Shown here piece after piece: positions 48,439 to 56,229 of a DNA stretch of 64,000 nucleotides. The stretch lies in assembly GCF_003003795.1 (NCBI RefSeq), contig NZ_PVWK01000052.1, positions 1 through 64,000 on the forward strand, in the 5' to 3' direction. Made by a program: the position numbers and the translations under genes. This DNA is from Stenomitos frigidus ULC18 (GTDB taxonomy: Bacteria > Cyanobacteriota > Cyanobacteriia > Leptolyngbyales > Leptolyngbyaceae). Numbering within the stretch: position 1 is the first letter of the stretch; every line of letters starts with the position of its first letter. Below the pieces are notes generated by a model. It was not told the DNA's origin and ran no database searches. It saw only the letters and a program-made list of their open reading frames with translations.

Positions 48439-50349
48439 TCAACCTTTGAGTAGGCGTAGTCCGCTAAGTGTGACGAGAACGGTGGAGCCTTCGTGTCCGA
48501 TAACCCCCAATGGAAGGGTAATATTGCCCGCAAAATTGGCAAGCAGTAAGAGCACGATGAAGCCGATCGCAAAGACGATGTTTTGCTTGACGACTCGCTG
48601 CGATCGCCGACTCAAGGTAATGGCTTGCTCCAGTTTTTCCAGGCGATCGCTCATCAGCACAATGTCAGCAGTTTCCAGCGCGACATCACTGCCAGCGATG
48701 CCCATTGCCACGCCAACGGATGCTTGAGCCAGGGCAGGCGCATCGTTGATACCATCGCCAATCATGGCAACGTGTTGATACTGTTGCTGTAAGCGTTTAA
48801 TGACGTGTAGCTTGTCTTCTGGCAACAAATCAGCGTAGACCTGATCCAGCCCGATTGTCTTGGCAATGCTTTGCGCGGTGCGATCGTTGTCGCCAGTGAT
48901 CATGACTATCTGTTCGATGCCTAAACGTCTCAAACGAGCGATCATTTCAGCCACTTGGGGACGCAGGCGATCGGCAACAGCAATCAGTCCTACCACCTGT
49001 GTCTCCTGAGCGACCCAAACGACTGTTTTGCCGTCTTGCTCCAAAAACTGCATTGCTTCTAGCAGGGTTTCAGGCATGTTGGTTACGGACTGGCTGACAA
49101 AATTTGAGTTGCCAACGGTCACGGTTTGTCCCTGATAGGTACCAACAATGCCCTGTCCGGGGTGCGCCTGTACATCAGTGGCAGTAGACCAGTGCAGCCC
49201 TTCAGCAGCTTGCACGATCACGTCTCCGAGGGGATGTTCCGAACAGGACTCCAGCGCAGCGGCAACCTGCAATACGTCGGCTTCTGCGTAGCCAGCGGCA
49301 GCAATGACCTTGTAGACTTCGGGTTTGCCGATCGTGAGAGTGCCTGTCTTGTCAAAGGCGATCGCGCGTACTCGACCGATCATCTCTAACTGCGCGCCAT
49401 CCTTGAACAAAATGCCCTGTTTCGCTCCGTTGGCAATGCCGGACAGTAAGGTGGGCATAATTGCCGCCATCAAGGCGCAGGGTGATGCCACAACCAGGAA
49501 AATGAGCGCTCTGTAAATCGTCGTTTCCCAACTCCAGCCCAGCAGAAACGGCGGTAGGGTTGCCAGGAGGATGCCTGCTATCACAATGATCTTTGCGTAA
49601 CTGCGTTCAAACCGTTCAATGAACTGCTGTGATGGGGGCGTTTCTGTTTGCGCCTGCTCCACCAGCCGAATCACGCGCTGAATCAAGCTACTTTCGGGCG
49701 GCTGATGCACGATCAGATTGAGCGCGCCATTACCGTTTAGGGTGCCAGCAAAGACCGGATCGCCGATCGTTCTCTCGACGGGCATAGATTCTCCAGTAAT
49801 CGGTGCCTGGTTCAGGGTGCTGTAGCCTTCTTGAATGACCCCATCGGTTGGAATCAGTTCTCCTGGCTTGACGATGACACGATCGCCCACCTGCAACGCA
49901 CTGACTGCTATCATCTGCTCTTGCCCGTGCCGCTGCACCCTAGCGGTATCTGCCGTCAAGCTCATCAAGCTCCGAATGCTGCGCTCTGTACGACGCATCG
50001 CATACCCTTCCAGTGCTCCACTCACGGCAAAGATGAGAATCAGCGTTGCCCCGTCCACAATAAAAAAATATTCGCGTCGCCATAGACCCAGCCCTGCTGC
50101 TCCTAGCGCAGCCACAATCATCAACAGATCGACATCCAGTTCCTTTTCCTGGAACAACGTGGTTAGCCCTTCACGAGCGCTTTCATAGCCACCAATCACA
50201 TACGCAGCAGGCAACAACAACAGCGCCAGCCCTACCCAGCCAAGGTGCAAGGTGAGCCACCCCAGCAGCAACAAAATGCCACAGAGTATAGCCGCAACCA
50301 CATCGGTATGGTCTTTTGTCAATTGAGTGAGGCGAGATGGGTAGAGCAT
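48439..50349 (-). CDS. coaT: cobalt-exporting P1B-type ATPase
   Basis: 636 residues from the ATG at 50349. P-type ATPase motifs: actuator ITGES (TLNQAPITGESMP), phosphorylation DKTGT, SEHPLG, and hinge GDGINDAPAL. The membrane metal-site motifs are SPC (VVASPCALMAA) and HEGST (VIGHEGSTVLV), the P1B-4 set associated with Co2+ (also Zn/Fe) export. There is no N-terminal Cys-rich metal domain, as expected for this group. It would sit in the plasma membrane and pump cobalt out of the cell. It is divergent from coaR across a 171-bp gap with a palindromic operator, as in Synechocystis coaR/coaT. The C-terminus is complete (LSGLRLLKG). Confidence 0.93.
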   Translation of the reverse strand: MLYPSRLTQLTKDHTDVVAAILCGILLLLGWLTLHLGWVGLALLLLPAAYVIGGYESAREGLTTLFQEKELDVDLLMIVAALGAAGLGLWRREYFFIVDGATLILIFAVSGALEGYAMRRTERSIRSLMSLTADTARVQRHGQEQMIAVSALQVGDRVIVKPGELIPTDGVIQEGYSTLNQAPITGESMPVERTIGDPVFAGTLNGNGALNLIVHQPPESSLIQRVIRLVEQAQTETPPSQQFIERFERSYAKIIVIAGILLATLPPFLLGWSWETTIYRALIFLVVASPCALMAAIMPTLLSGIANGAKQGILFKDGAQLEMIGRVRAIAFDKTGTLTIGKPEVYKVIAAAGYAEADVLQVAAALESCSEHPLGDVIVQAAEGLHWSTATDVQAHPGQGIVGTYQGQTVTVGNSNFVSQSVTNMPETLLEAMQFLEQDGKTVVWVAQETQVVGLIAVADRLRPQVAEMIARLRRLGIEQIVMITGDNDRTAQSIAKTIGLDQVYADLLPEDKLHVIKRLQQQYQHVAMIGDGINDAPALAQASVGVAMGIAGSDVALETADIVLMSDRLEKLEQAITLSRRSQRVVKQNIVFAIGFIVLLLLANFAGNITLPLGVIGHEGSTVLVTLSGLRLLKG

Positions 50350-50374
50350 CGCAAACAAACGGGACTACTCTTAC

Positions 50375-50407
50375 ACGCTAAACCTTGACATTGATGTTAA
50401 TGTCAAG
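50375..50407 (-). promoter_or_regulatory. coaT promoter with CoaR operator
   Basis: Perfect 9-bp inverted repeat CTTGACATT-GATGTT-AATGTCAAG at 50384-50407. On the minus strand TTGACA (50406-50401) is followed after 20 bp by TAGCGT (50380-50375), about 26 bp before the coaT ATG. A dyad lying in an over-long spacer is the usual arrangement for MerR-family activators, which twist the DNA to align the two boxes. Confidence 0.75.
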
Positions 50408-50430
50408 CAAGAAGGACAAAGGCGAGGGGT

Positions 50431-50515
50431 CAGAAGTCAGAAGTCAGAAATGAGAAGTCGAAGGGTAAAAGGCTGAGAGCTGACGGCTGAGAGCTAAAAG
50501 CCAGAACTTGAGGGC
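50431..50515. repeat. GTCAGAA / GCTGAGA heptamer repeats
   Basis: Tandem heptamers (GTCAGAAGTCAGAAGTCAGAA, then GGCTGAGAGCTGACGGCTGA) between the coaT operator and the coaR start. Same vocabulary as other STRR-like arrays in the window. Confidence 0.75.
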
Positions 50516-50520
50516 AGCAC

Positions 50521-51633
50521 ATGCTTGGTCACGATCTAACCATTAAAGAACTGACGGATGCCGTAGGGGGAGACGTTTCGCCTCGTATGGTACGGCATTA
50601 TCACCAATTGGGCTTACTGCCGCAGCCAGCCCGATCGCGTGGTAACTATCGTCTCTATAGCCAGCACGACGTGCAGCGATTGCAGCGCATTGTGGCACTC
50701 AAGCAACAAGGCTTTCAGCTGTCACATATCCACAAACTGCTGGATGAAGAACCGGAAACTAACCCAGCTGGAACCTTGATGGTGCAGTTTCAGCAGCAGT
50801 ATCGCTCGGTGATTCAGCAGATTGCCCATTTGCGACAAACGGCATCGGCACTGGAAGGCTTATTAGGACGCGATACGGATTGCCAACTGGTACAGGCAGA
50901 GGCGATCGCTCAACTCAAGCTGCTGGATGTCGAAGCTCAAACTCGACTTGGCGGTCTGGAACAACTTTGGAGTGGCTTAGATGCGGCGGTTCATGCTCAT
51001 CCAGAAGCCTTTCAAGAATCACTGGAGCGGCTCTTACCAGACTTGTCCGATCGCTCTGAAATTGAGGTCGATCTGCTCTCAAAACTGGTGCTGGCCTGTG
51101 GTGATGTCAGCCTTGTGCCGTTTGTCAGAGTGGGCAAAGGGGCGATCGCGGCCAGCCGTGAGGCTCTGAAGGCGGGTTGCCAAATCGTGGCCGATGTCCC
51201 CGTTGTCCATGCAGCGCTGGATCACACCCGCTTGGCTCATTTAGGTTGTGCAACGGAACGCTTGATTGATGACTGCCACATTACCAACGCAGCAGAGGCA
51301 GAACAGGCATTTTGGCAGAATGAAGTATGGCACGCACGCTTACATAGTTTGCAGGATGGTTGTGTGCTAGTCATCGGTTACGCTCCATCGGTTCTATTTG
51401 CGGTCTGTGAAGCGATCGCTACCCACCACCTTCGCCCAGCTTTGATTATCGGGATGCCGATCGGCTTCAGCCATGCACCCGCTGCCAAGCGCCAGTTGAT
51501 GCAGTCCGGCATTCCCTTTATTACGTTGGACGGCACGATCGGCGGTGGGTTACTAGCAGCTGTAGCGCTGAATGCGATCGCTGACTCGCTCATTGAAAAA
51601 CCCGACTGTCACTGCTATCTGGGCAAAGGGTGA
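50521..51633 (+). CDS. coaR: CoaR: MerR-type cobalt sensor with precorrin isomerase-like domain
   Basis: 370 residues. The N-terminal MerR helix-turn-helix (LTIKELTDAVGGDVSPRMVRHYHQLGLLPQPARSRGNYRLYSQHDVQRLQRI) is followed by a coiled-coil dimerisation helix. A C-terminal domain related to precorrin-8X methylmutase (CbiC/CobH) follows (LVLACGDVSLVPFVRVGKGAIAASREALKAGCQIVADVPVV ... RPALIIGMPIGFSHAPAAKRQLM). It ends with Cys-His-Cys at residues 363-365 (DCHCYLGKG), the metal-sensing tail described for Synechocystis CoaR. It activates coaT when cobalt is high; the fused isomerase domain links this to the B12 pathway. Divergent from coaT. Confidence 0.95.
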   Translation: MLGHDLTIKELTDAVGGDVSPRMVRHYHQLGLLPQPARSRGNYRLYSQHDVQRLQRIVALKQQGFQLSHIHKLLDEEPETNPAGTLMVQFQQQYRSVIQQIAHLRQTASALEGLLGRDTDCQLVQAEAIAQLKLLDVEAQTRLGGLEQLWSGLDAAVHAHPEAFQESLERLLPDLSDRSEIEVDLLSKLVLACGDVSLVPFVRVGKGAIAASREALKAGCQIVADVPVVHAALDHTRLAHLGCATERLIDDCHITNAAEAEQAFWQNEVWHARLHSLQDGCVLVIGYAPSVLFAVCEAIATHHLRPALIIGMPIGFSHAPAAKRQLMQSGIPFITLDGTIGGGLLAAVALNAIADSLIEKPDCHCYLGKG

Positions 51634-51683
51634 GGGGAAAGGCTATGGAGAAGCTCTCAGCCATCAGCTTTTCTCTGAGTGGC

Positions 51684-51818
51684 AAGGTGATTTCCGAGAA
51701 AAAATGTACCGCCTGGTAGGGGGCAGGTTTGACCAGCGTCTTTGCATCCAGCCAATCGCTTTGGTGTCAAACCTGCCCTACGAGTATTTTGTTTTCTACA
51801 AAGCTCCTCATAGCTCAC
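51684..51818. repeat. MITE-like element, family 2, copy C (inverted)
   Basis: Reverse complement of the 5874-6000 element: it starts AAGGTGATTTCCGAGAAAA and carries GGGGGCAGGTTTGACC facing GTCAAACCTGCCC, ending near AAAGCTCCT. It lies 50 bp downstream of coaR. Confidence 0.78.
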
Positions 51819-52050
51819 CCAACGACGTGCAGCTATTGCTCCACAACCTATAGTGTCATAGCAATTGAAGTCACGGCAATTGAACCTGTAATGGTTGCCT
51901 CCTAACCTCTGCTCTCTGCCTTCTGCCCCCCACCTGCCGCCTCCTGCCTCTGCCTCCTGCGATCTGGCCACTTCAAATTTCTTTCTGCTGTCTCCGGAAT
52001 GACACAGCCTCATAGTGTATCCAGCTTTCGGGTGATTTTGTCTCAAGGAG
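51819..52050. other. non-coding gap with CTGCC-rich degenerate repeats
   Basis: Pyrimidine-rich repeats (CTCTGCCTTCTGCC, CCTGCCGCCTCCTGCC) at about 51903-51960, and no gene. It separates the repeat from the small regulated unit at 52051. Confidence 0.5.
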
Positions 52051-52079
52051 TAGACATCGTCATACTACACGTGTAGTAT
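52051..52079 (+). promoter_or_regulatory. promoter overlapped by a perfect 18-bp palindrome
   Basis: ATACTACACGTGTAGTAT (52062-52079) is perfectly self-complementary. A -35-like TAGACA (52051-52056) and a -10-like TAGTAT (52074-52079) are 17 bp apart, with the palindrome filling the spacer and the -10. That geometry suits a dimeric repressor (for example TetR-like) blocking the polymerase. The repressor is not next door. Confidence 0.55.
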
Positions 52080-52142
52080 ATACAAAGCGAGTTTTTGCCA
52101 AGTCTTTCATCGACCAAACTATTCCATTTGCAACGTAATTCC

Positions 52143-52415
52143 ATGACCAGCACACCCTTATTCACCTCCAATAGCGCTAGACAGCGGCGACCTCATGGCG
52201 GGTTGTCGAAGTTCGTTGCACTGTTTGCGGTTGAGGGTGTGTCTGCGCTTCTCTCTGGTAAAGCACTTCTCTCTGGTAAAGCACTTCTTGCAGGTAAAGC
52301 ACTTCTTGCAGGTAAAGCACTTCTTGCAGGCGTCGCTAGCGCTATTAAGGGCCAAGTAGAGTTCGATCGACCAATACAAAGCGGGTGGTGCAGGCGTGAC
52401 CATGCACCAATATAA
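52143..52415 (+). CDS. small protein with ALLSGK/ALLAGK hexapeptide repeats
   Basis: 90 residues from the ATG at 52143; the frame is open to a TTG at 52095. A basic N-terminal stretch (SARQRRPHGGLSKF) and a hydrophobic VALFAVEGVS precede five tandem hexapeptides at residues 35-64: ALLSGK twice, ALLAGK twice, then ALLAGV. The repeats are encoded by exact 18-bp DNA units at 52245-52334. The tail (IKGQVEFDRPIQSGWCRRDHAPI) has one Cys. The locus has its own operator-promoter and a strong terminator at 52441, which supports a real transcript, but the protein is unlike any family I know. A membrane-active or anchoring helix is possible; a non-coding leader for the next gene is the alternative. Confidence 0.45.
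   Translation: MTSTPLFTSNSARQRRPHGGLSKFVALFAVEGVSALLSGKALLSGKALLAGKALLAGKALLAGVASAIKGQVEFDRPIQSGWCRRDHAPI
52245..52334 (+). repeat. five 18-bp tandem repeats
   Basis: Units of the form GCACTTCTCTCTGGTAAA and GCACTTCTTGCAGGTAAA, in frame with the small protein at 52143. Confidence 0.85.
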
Positions 52416-52440
52416 GCAACCAGTCGGTACTGAGGCTGTT

Positions 52441-52481
52441 AACCCCCGCTCCTGAGATTCAGAAGCGGGGGTTGTTTTTTT
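52441..52481 (+). terminator. strong intrinsic terminator
   Basis: Stem AACCCCCGCT...AGCGGGGGTT, extended by CTGA/TCAG, and followed by GTTTTTTT. It ends one base before the AGGAGG ribosome-binding site of the next gene, so it could act as an attenuator for that gene as well as terminate the small-protein transcript. Confidence 0.85.
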
Positions 52482-52495
52482 AGGAGGCAGACAGG

Positions 52496-52897
52496 ATGTT
52501 AAAGCTGACCTATATAGAGGATGGGTTACACCTGGAGCGGATGACCGCTTCATTGGATGTGCTGATTGCACAACGAGTGCTGTTGGCCTTGCGTGCGGGA
52601 CAAAAACTCTATGTGGAACCGGGTTGCGCTGCTTTTTTGCTCCCTGCCGATGCTCCCGGTTTGACCCATCTAGAGCTGGCGTTGAAGCTCGATCGCAGTC
52701 AAAGCATTACCGTTACCCCGGTCGATGATGCTTTTGTAGAAGTCAGTCTGCAAGGCAGTTGGATTGCGGCAGACGCAGACGCGCATGAAGGCATGTTCAT
52801 CGCTGCCTTCTCCGATCGCGCTGAGTTCTTTGTTTACAAACTGTGGGAAGTCACACAGTGTAATGCATCATCACTAGCAATTGGTGATGGACGCTAA
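52496..52897 (+). CDS. conserved short cyanobacterial protein, function unknown
   Basis: 133 residues with a near-perfect AGGAGG 8 bp before the ATG. LTYIEDGLHLERMTASLDVLIAQRVLLALRAGQKLYVEPGCAAFLLPADAPGLTHLEL suggests a mixed alpha/beta protein. It resembles a small cyanobacterial family typified by Anabaena alr0857, recalled from the length and the LHLERM...LRAGQ-LYVEP-AAFLLP pattern; the family has no known role. No signal peptide. The terminator immediately upstream (52441-52481) implies read-through control or a start site within a few bases. The stop codon is followed at once by a family-1 MITE-like element. Confidence 0.75.
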   Translation: MLKLTYIEDGLHLERMTASLDVLIAQRVLLALRAGQKLYVEPGCAAFLLPADAPGLTHLELALKLDRSQSITVTPVDDAFVEVSLQGSWIAADADAHEGMFIAAFSDRAEFFVYKLWEVTQCNASSLAIGDGR

Positions 52898-53003
52898 TAA
52901 GGAACACAGATTTAATAAGGTGCAATTCTTTCTGTAGGGACGTTCCATGGAACGTCCCTACAGAAGGGAAATGGTTCAGATTAATTAATCCACGACCCTA
53001 AGG
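52898..53003. repeat. MITE-like element, family 1, copy 3
   Basis: About 106 bp. The left end TAAGGAACACAGATTTAAT and the right end (reverse complement CCTTAGGGTCGTGGATTAAT) match the ends of copies at 3289 and 58505. The core is a perfect 36-bp palindrome at 52930-52965 centred on TTCCATGGAA. It starts at the base after the TAA stop of the 52496 gene. Confidence 0.78.
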
Positions 53004-53208
53004 ACGACGGGTGATTGGTGCCGATGACACCCGCAGCAATCACCCTCTTTACTTTCTACAAACTCTGCAAAAAACTGGTTTGATCTACCAGTCCTACCTG
53101 TTTGCGCGCCAGCTCTTTTTTAACTCTTGGGAGGGAGGGCGTTCAGAGCCAGTTGCCATGACAATACATCTATTAAGGCTGTTTTGAAGAGCAGAATTAG
53201 AGAGAGCT

Positions 53209-53427
53209 ATGAAATTACTACGCATCCTTGCCGCTATTTTTCTCCCACCACTGGGCGTTTTCTTAACTCTGGGAATCAGTCCCGCTTTTTTCATTAATGT
53301 GGGTCTGACGCTACTAGGCTACGTACCTGGGATTATCCATGCGCTTTGGGTAGTACTGAAAACTTACGAACACGAAGCGATCGATCGCAAAGCCTACGAA
53401 AACGCTGTTGATCAGACTAGCCCTTAA
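53209..53427 (+). CDS. YqaE/Pmp3-family small membrane protein
   Basis: 72 residues with two membrane helices (LLRILAAIFLPPLGVFLTLGIS and FFINVGLTLLGYVPGIIHALWVVLK), matching the Pmp3/YqaE/stress-induced proteolipid family. FLPPLGV and GYVPGIIHA are diagnostic. In yeast and plants, members modulate membrane potential and cation tolerance; the bacterial role is uncertain. The C-terminus has a charged extension (HEAIDRKAYENAVDQ). Followed by a terminator at 53451. Confidence 0.92.
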   Translation: MKLLRILAAIFLPPLGVFLTLGISPAFFINVGLTLLGYVPGIIHALWVVLKTYEHEAIDRKAYENAVDQTSP

Positions 53428-53450
53428 GGCCACTCTAATCAAGTCAAACG

Positions 53451-53489
53451 CAAAAGCGCTGATGAGAGATACACTCACCAGCGCTTTTG
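53451..53489. terminator. bidirectional terminator between Pmp3-like and 53560 genes
   Basis: Stem CAAAAGCGCTG / CAGCGCTTTTG (11 bp) with a 17-nt loop. U-rich on the plus strand and A-rich at the other foot, it can serve both convergent genes. Confidence 0.8.
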
Positions 53490-53559
53490 TCAGTTTATGT
53501 TTTTGGTCGGTTTCCGTCGGAGTCAGTTACCGCAGTCAATGACCCTGAAGTGGAAATGC

Positions 53560-53985
53560 TCAAGATGGGGTTTTAACTTGGCGTGCGAGATCCAGGAAGG
53601 ATGACATATTGGCACCAGGACGACGACGGCCGTTTGAGCTACCGGCTTGAGCGAGATATTTTGGTGCAAACGTTGTGACCGTAGGTTGAGGCAGGTTAAG
53701 ACCTGCATTCGCTGCCACTGGCTTTGGTGCAGGTTTGGCGGTTGCCCCATTGGTAGACTCCGATGCTTTAGCTGGAGCTGCTGCGACAGACTTAGTGGGA
53801 GCAGGCGTCGTGCCAACGCCTTTAGCCTCATCAAGCTCTAGAAAATATCCAGATTTGCTGGACTTACGGGGCTTGGGTGCACTGTCCGCGATCGCAGCCT
53901 GCTTTTTCTTAGAACTAAACAGACCGCCGATAAAGGAAAAAAGGCCAGAGAATAAATTTTTGAGAAAATTAACGAAACTGCTCAT
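53560..53985 (-). CDS. small basic protein with amphipathic N-terminus
   Basis: 141 residues. The N-terminal MSSFVNFLKNLFSGLFSFIGGLFSSKKKQ is a hydrophobic, amphipathic helix with a Lys cluster, likely to lie on a membrane. A GYFLELDEAKG motif follows near residue 47, then an Ala/Pro/Thr linker (60-110) and a conserved-looking tail NGRRRPGANMSSFLDLARQVK. I have the impression that this layout recurs in cyanobacteria as a hypothetical protein, but I cannot assign a role. ATG start at 53985, convergent with the Pmp3 gene. It may be a membrane-associated adaptor; this is inference only. Confidence 0.72.
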   Translation of the reverse strand: MSSFVNFLKNLFSGLFSFIGGLFSSKKKQAAIADSAPKPRKSSKSGYFLELDEAKGVGTTPAPTKSVAAAPAKASESTNGATAKPAPKPVAANAGLNLPQPTVTTFAPKYLAQAGSSNGRRRPGANMSSFLDLARQVKTPS

Positions 53986-54246
53986 TGCAACTGCTCCTGA
54001 AATGCGTACCGATATACTCGCGCAACGTTAGTAAAAGGTTGACTCATAAAGCCGAACTACCCGACTCAAATTATCGCGGTTTTATGAGTACAGAAGGGCT
54101 AATATTGCGATTTATTAATTATTTATTGGATGACTGTTAATTCGGTGGGTCGCGTGTGTTTGATTGACACCCGACCATTTCGTTGTCTGTCCTATCACGA
54201 TCGCTGAGACCGCTTAGCAGCACTTACACTCGAAAGAGTACGATGC

Positions 54247-54897
54247 ATGGCTGTGATGAACCCTTCAACCCCGCGTAATCCAATTCTCCTTCTTCACGGC
54301 ATCTGGGATACGGGTGCAATTTTCCGTCCTATGACGCGCTATCTCAACAATCTGGGTTGGGAAACGCATGATCTTAATCTGACGCCTAATAACGGCGATG
54401 GTTGTCTTAAATCTTTGGCCCAGCAAGTGGCGGAATATGCCGATCGCGTCTTTACACCAGAAACACCATTTGACTTACTGGGCTTCAGCATGGGTGGCAT
54501 TGTAGGTCGCTACTACCTTCAACGGTTAGGTGGGCTCGATCGCGTGCAGCGCTTTATCAGCCTTTCGTCTCCTCACGGCGGCACCTGGGTTGCTTATGGC
54601 TCCCTACGCCAAGGCTGTATGCAGATGCGTCCCCAGCATCCCTTTCTGCGAGACTTGAACCAGGACATTGCAACCCTCGATCGGGTCAACTTCACTTCGA
54701 TTTGGACACCGCTCGATGCCATGATTTTGCCAGCTAGCAGTTCTCAAGTGCCGGTTGGACGAGACGTTAAAGTTTGGGTGCCGTTACACCGAGATATGGT
54801 TTCGCATCCCCAAAGCTTGAAAGCGGTTGCTAATGCTCTGGTCGAACCAGTGAAGACGGAGACTGGGCTTCAGCCTTTGAGTGGCAGTTCAATTTGA
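54247..54897 (+). CDS. alpha/beta-hydrolase, lipase/esterase type
   Basis: 216 residues. Oxyanion strand NPILLLHGIWDTG, nucleophile elbow GFSMGG (Ser), catalytic Asp probably in TPLDAMILP and His in PLHRDMVSHP. The SSPHGGTW segment is typical of triacylglycerol-lipase and PGAP1-like enzymes. No signal peptide, so it is a cytoplasmic carboxylester hydrolase of unknown substrate. Its 3' end overlaps the 3' end of the minus-strand sensor kinase by 28 bp, an unusual convergent overlap. ATG at 54247 or 54256. Confidence 0.88.
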   Translation: MAVMNPSTPRNPILLLHGIWDTGAIFRPMTRYLNNLGWETHDLNLTPNNGDGCLKSLAQQVAEYADRVFTPETPFDLLGFSMGGIVGRYYLQRLGGLDRVQRFISLSSPHGGTWVAYGSLRQGCMQMRPQHPFLRDLNQDIATLDRVNFTSIWTPLDAMILPASSSQVPVGRDVKVWVPLHRDMVSHPQSLKAVANALVEPVKTETGLQPLSGSSI

Positions 54898-56153
54898 AAG
54901 GTCGATCCTGCCTCCAGGGCGCTGCTTGCAGTGATGCGCCCCCGATGTGCGGCGATAATCTGCTGAGCGATCGCCAAGCCTAGGCCAAAGCCGCCCGTTT
55001 GGCGCGATCGTGCCGTATCTACCCGATAAAAGCGCTCAAAAATGTGGGGCAGATCGGCGGCGGGAATGCCGATGCCATTGTCTTCAACCTGGATCACGGC
55101 AAAGCGGGATGAGGTTGAAAGACGTAGCTGGACGCTGCCACCAGGAGATGTGTATTTGAACGCGTTACTGAGTAGATTCATGACGGCTTGCCTGAGCAAA
55201 TCTGGATCGGCGTTTAAGATGACCGCTTGTGCCGGTAGCTGGCTAGTGAACGTTAACCCTTGCGCGGTTACCTGAGTGGTCTGGTCGTCGATGAGCGATC
55301 GTAACATTACCACCAAATCCACTTGTTTCAGGCTGGCTGCATCGAGCGGCCCTTCTTGTCGAGAGAGAAACAGCAGATTGCTAATTAGCGCACCCATTGA
55401 CTTTGCGGCCGCGACAATTTTTTCTAGCCGCAGACGCTGCTGCGCGCTATCGTCGGGCGACAGCAACCCAACCTGGGCATTGCTCAGCATTGCTGCTAGA
55501 GGTGCCCGTAGCTCATGGGAGGCATCGGCTGTAAAGCGCTGTAGCTGATCGTATGCCCGTCGTGTTGGCTGCATGGCTACACCACCTAAAAACCAGCCTG
55601 TTACTCCAATCACACCCAGCGTCATAGGGACACCTAACGCTAAAAAGAGCCGCACTCGCTCCAGACCGTCTCGAATGCCTGTGAGCGGCTCGCCAACCTG
55701 AAGGTAGCCGACCAACTGCTGATTTTGAAGCACGGGTAGTGTCGCCTGTCGCAGCCAAAGCCCTGTTGCCGTGGTTCCAGCTTGATCATCAGCCACCACG
55801 ATCGTTTGAAACTCTGACACGGGCTTTAAACGGAGTGGAGCAGGCAGCCCAATAAAGCGTACTAAATAGCCCCTCGTGTTATACCAGCGCACATAAACCA
55901 GCTCGCTGCTGCGCGACAGACGATCGCTCCCCATCCAGGGTGCATCGTCTGGTTCAATCTGCCATTGCCCCTGTTGAAACCGGACTGTGGCACCCGACGC
56001 GATCGCCCTACTTTTCTTAGAAAGTGCCTGGTCAAACGCCTGTAGCTGCCCTTCTACGCTCAGGCAATAGCTTACGCCTGCAAATAAGACGAGAATGCCA
56101 CCCATGGAGAGAGCAAACCAATAAGCTAAATTGCGACGACTGCGAGTGAACAT
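54870..56153 (-). CDS. membrane sensor histidine kinase, RppB-like
   Basis: 427 residues. TM1 (AYWFALSMGGILVLFAGVSYCL), a periplasmic sensor region of about 140 residues, and TM2 (LALGVPMTLGVIGVTGWFLGGVAM) precede HisKA with DASHELRAPLAAML, HATPase with NLLSNAFKY, EDNGIGIP and GFGLGLAIAQ. It pairs with the OmpR-type regulator 76 bp upstream on the same strand. The periplasmic domain contains no Cys/His metal cluster. The pair resembles Synechocystis RppA/RppB (NrsR/NrsS) in organisation, but no nrs metal-export genes are near, so the stimulus is open. Confidence 0.9.
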   Translation of the reverse strand: MFTRSRRNLAYWFALSMGGILVLFAGVSYCLSVEGQLQAFDQALSKKSRAIASGATVRFQQGQWQIEPDDAPWMGSDRLSRSSELVYVRWYNTRGYLVRFIGLPAPLRLKPVSEFQTIVVADDQAGTTATGLWLRQATLPVLQNQQLVGYLQVGEPLTGIRDGLERVRLFLALGVPMTLGVIGVTGWFLGGVAMQPTRRAYDQLQRFTADASHELRAPLAAMLSNAQVGLLSPDDSAQQRLRLEKIVAAAKSMGALISNLLFLSRQEGPLDAASLKQVDLVVMLRSLIDDQTTQVTAQGLTFTSQLPAQAVILNADPDLLRQAVMNLLSNAFKYTSPGGSVQLRLSTSSRFAVIQVEDNGIGIPAADLPHIFERFYRVDTARSRQTGGFGLGLAIAQQIIAAHRGRITASSALEAGSTFQIELPLKG

Positions 56154-56159
56154 GGAAGG

Positions 56160-56229
56160 GAAGTAGAAAGGCTAAAGGCTAAATTCAAAACTCAAAACTC
56201 GAAACTCAAAACTCTCCCACTCCCTACTC
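56160..56229. repeat. ACTCAAA and TCCCTAC heptamer repeats inside the operon
   Basis: AAGGCTAAAGGCTAAATTC, three units of CAAAACTCRAAACTC, and CTCCCACTCCCTACTCCTAC fill the whole 76-bp space between regulator and kinase genes. STRR-like. Confidence 0.75.

Noticed and set aside
52245-52334. Possible CRISPR-like array
   Set aside because: Contiguous 18-bp in-frame units without spacers.
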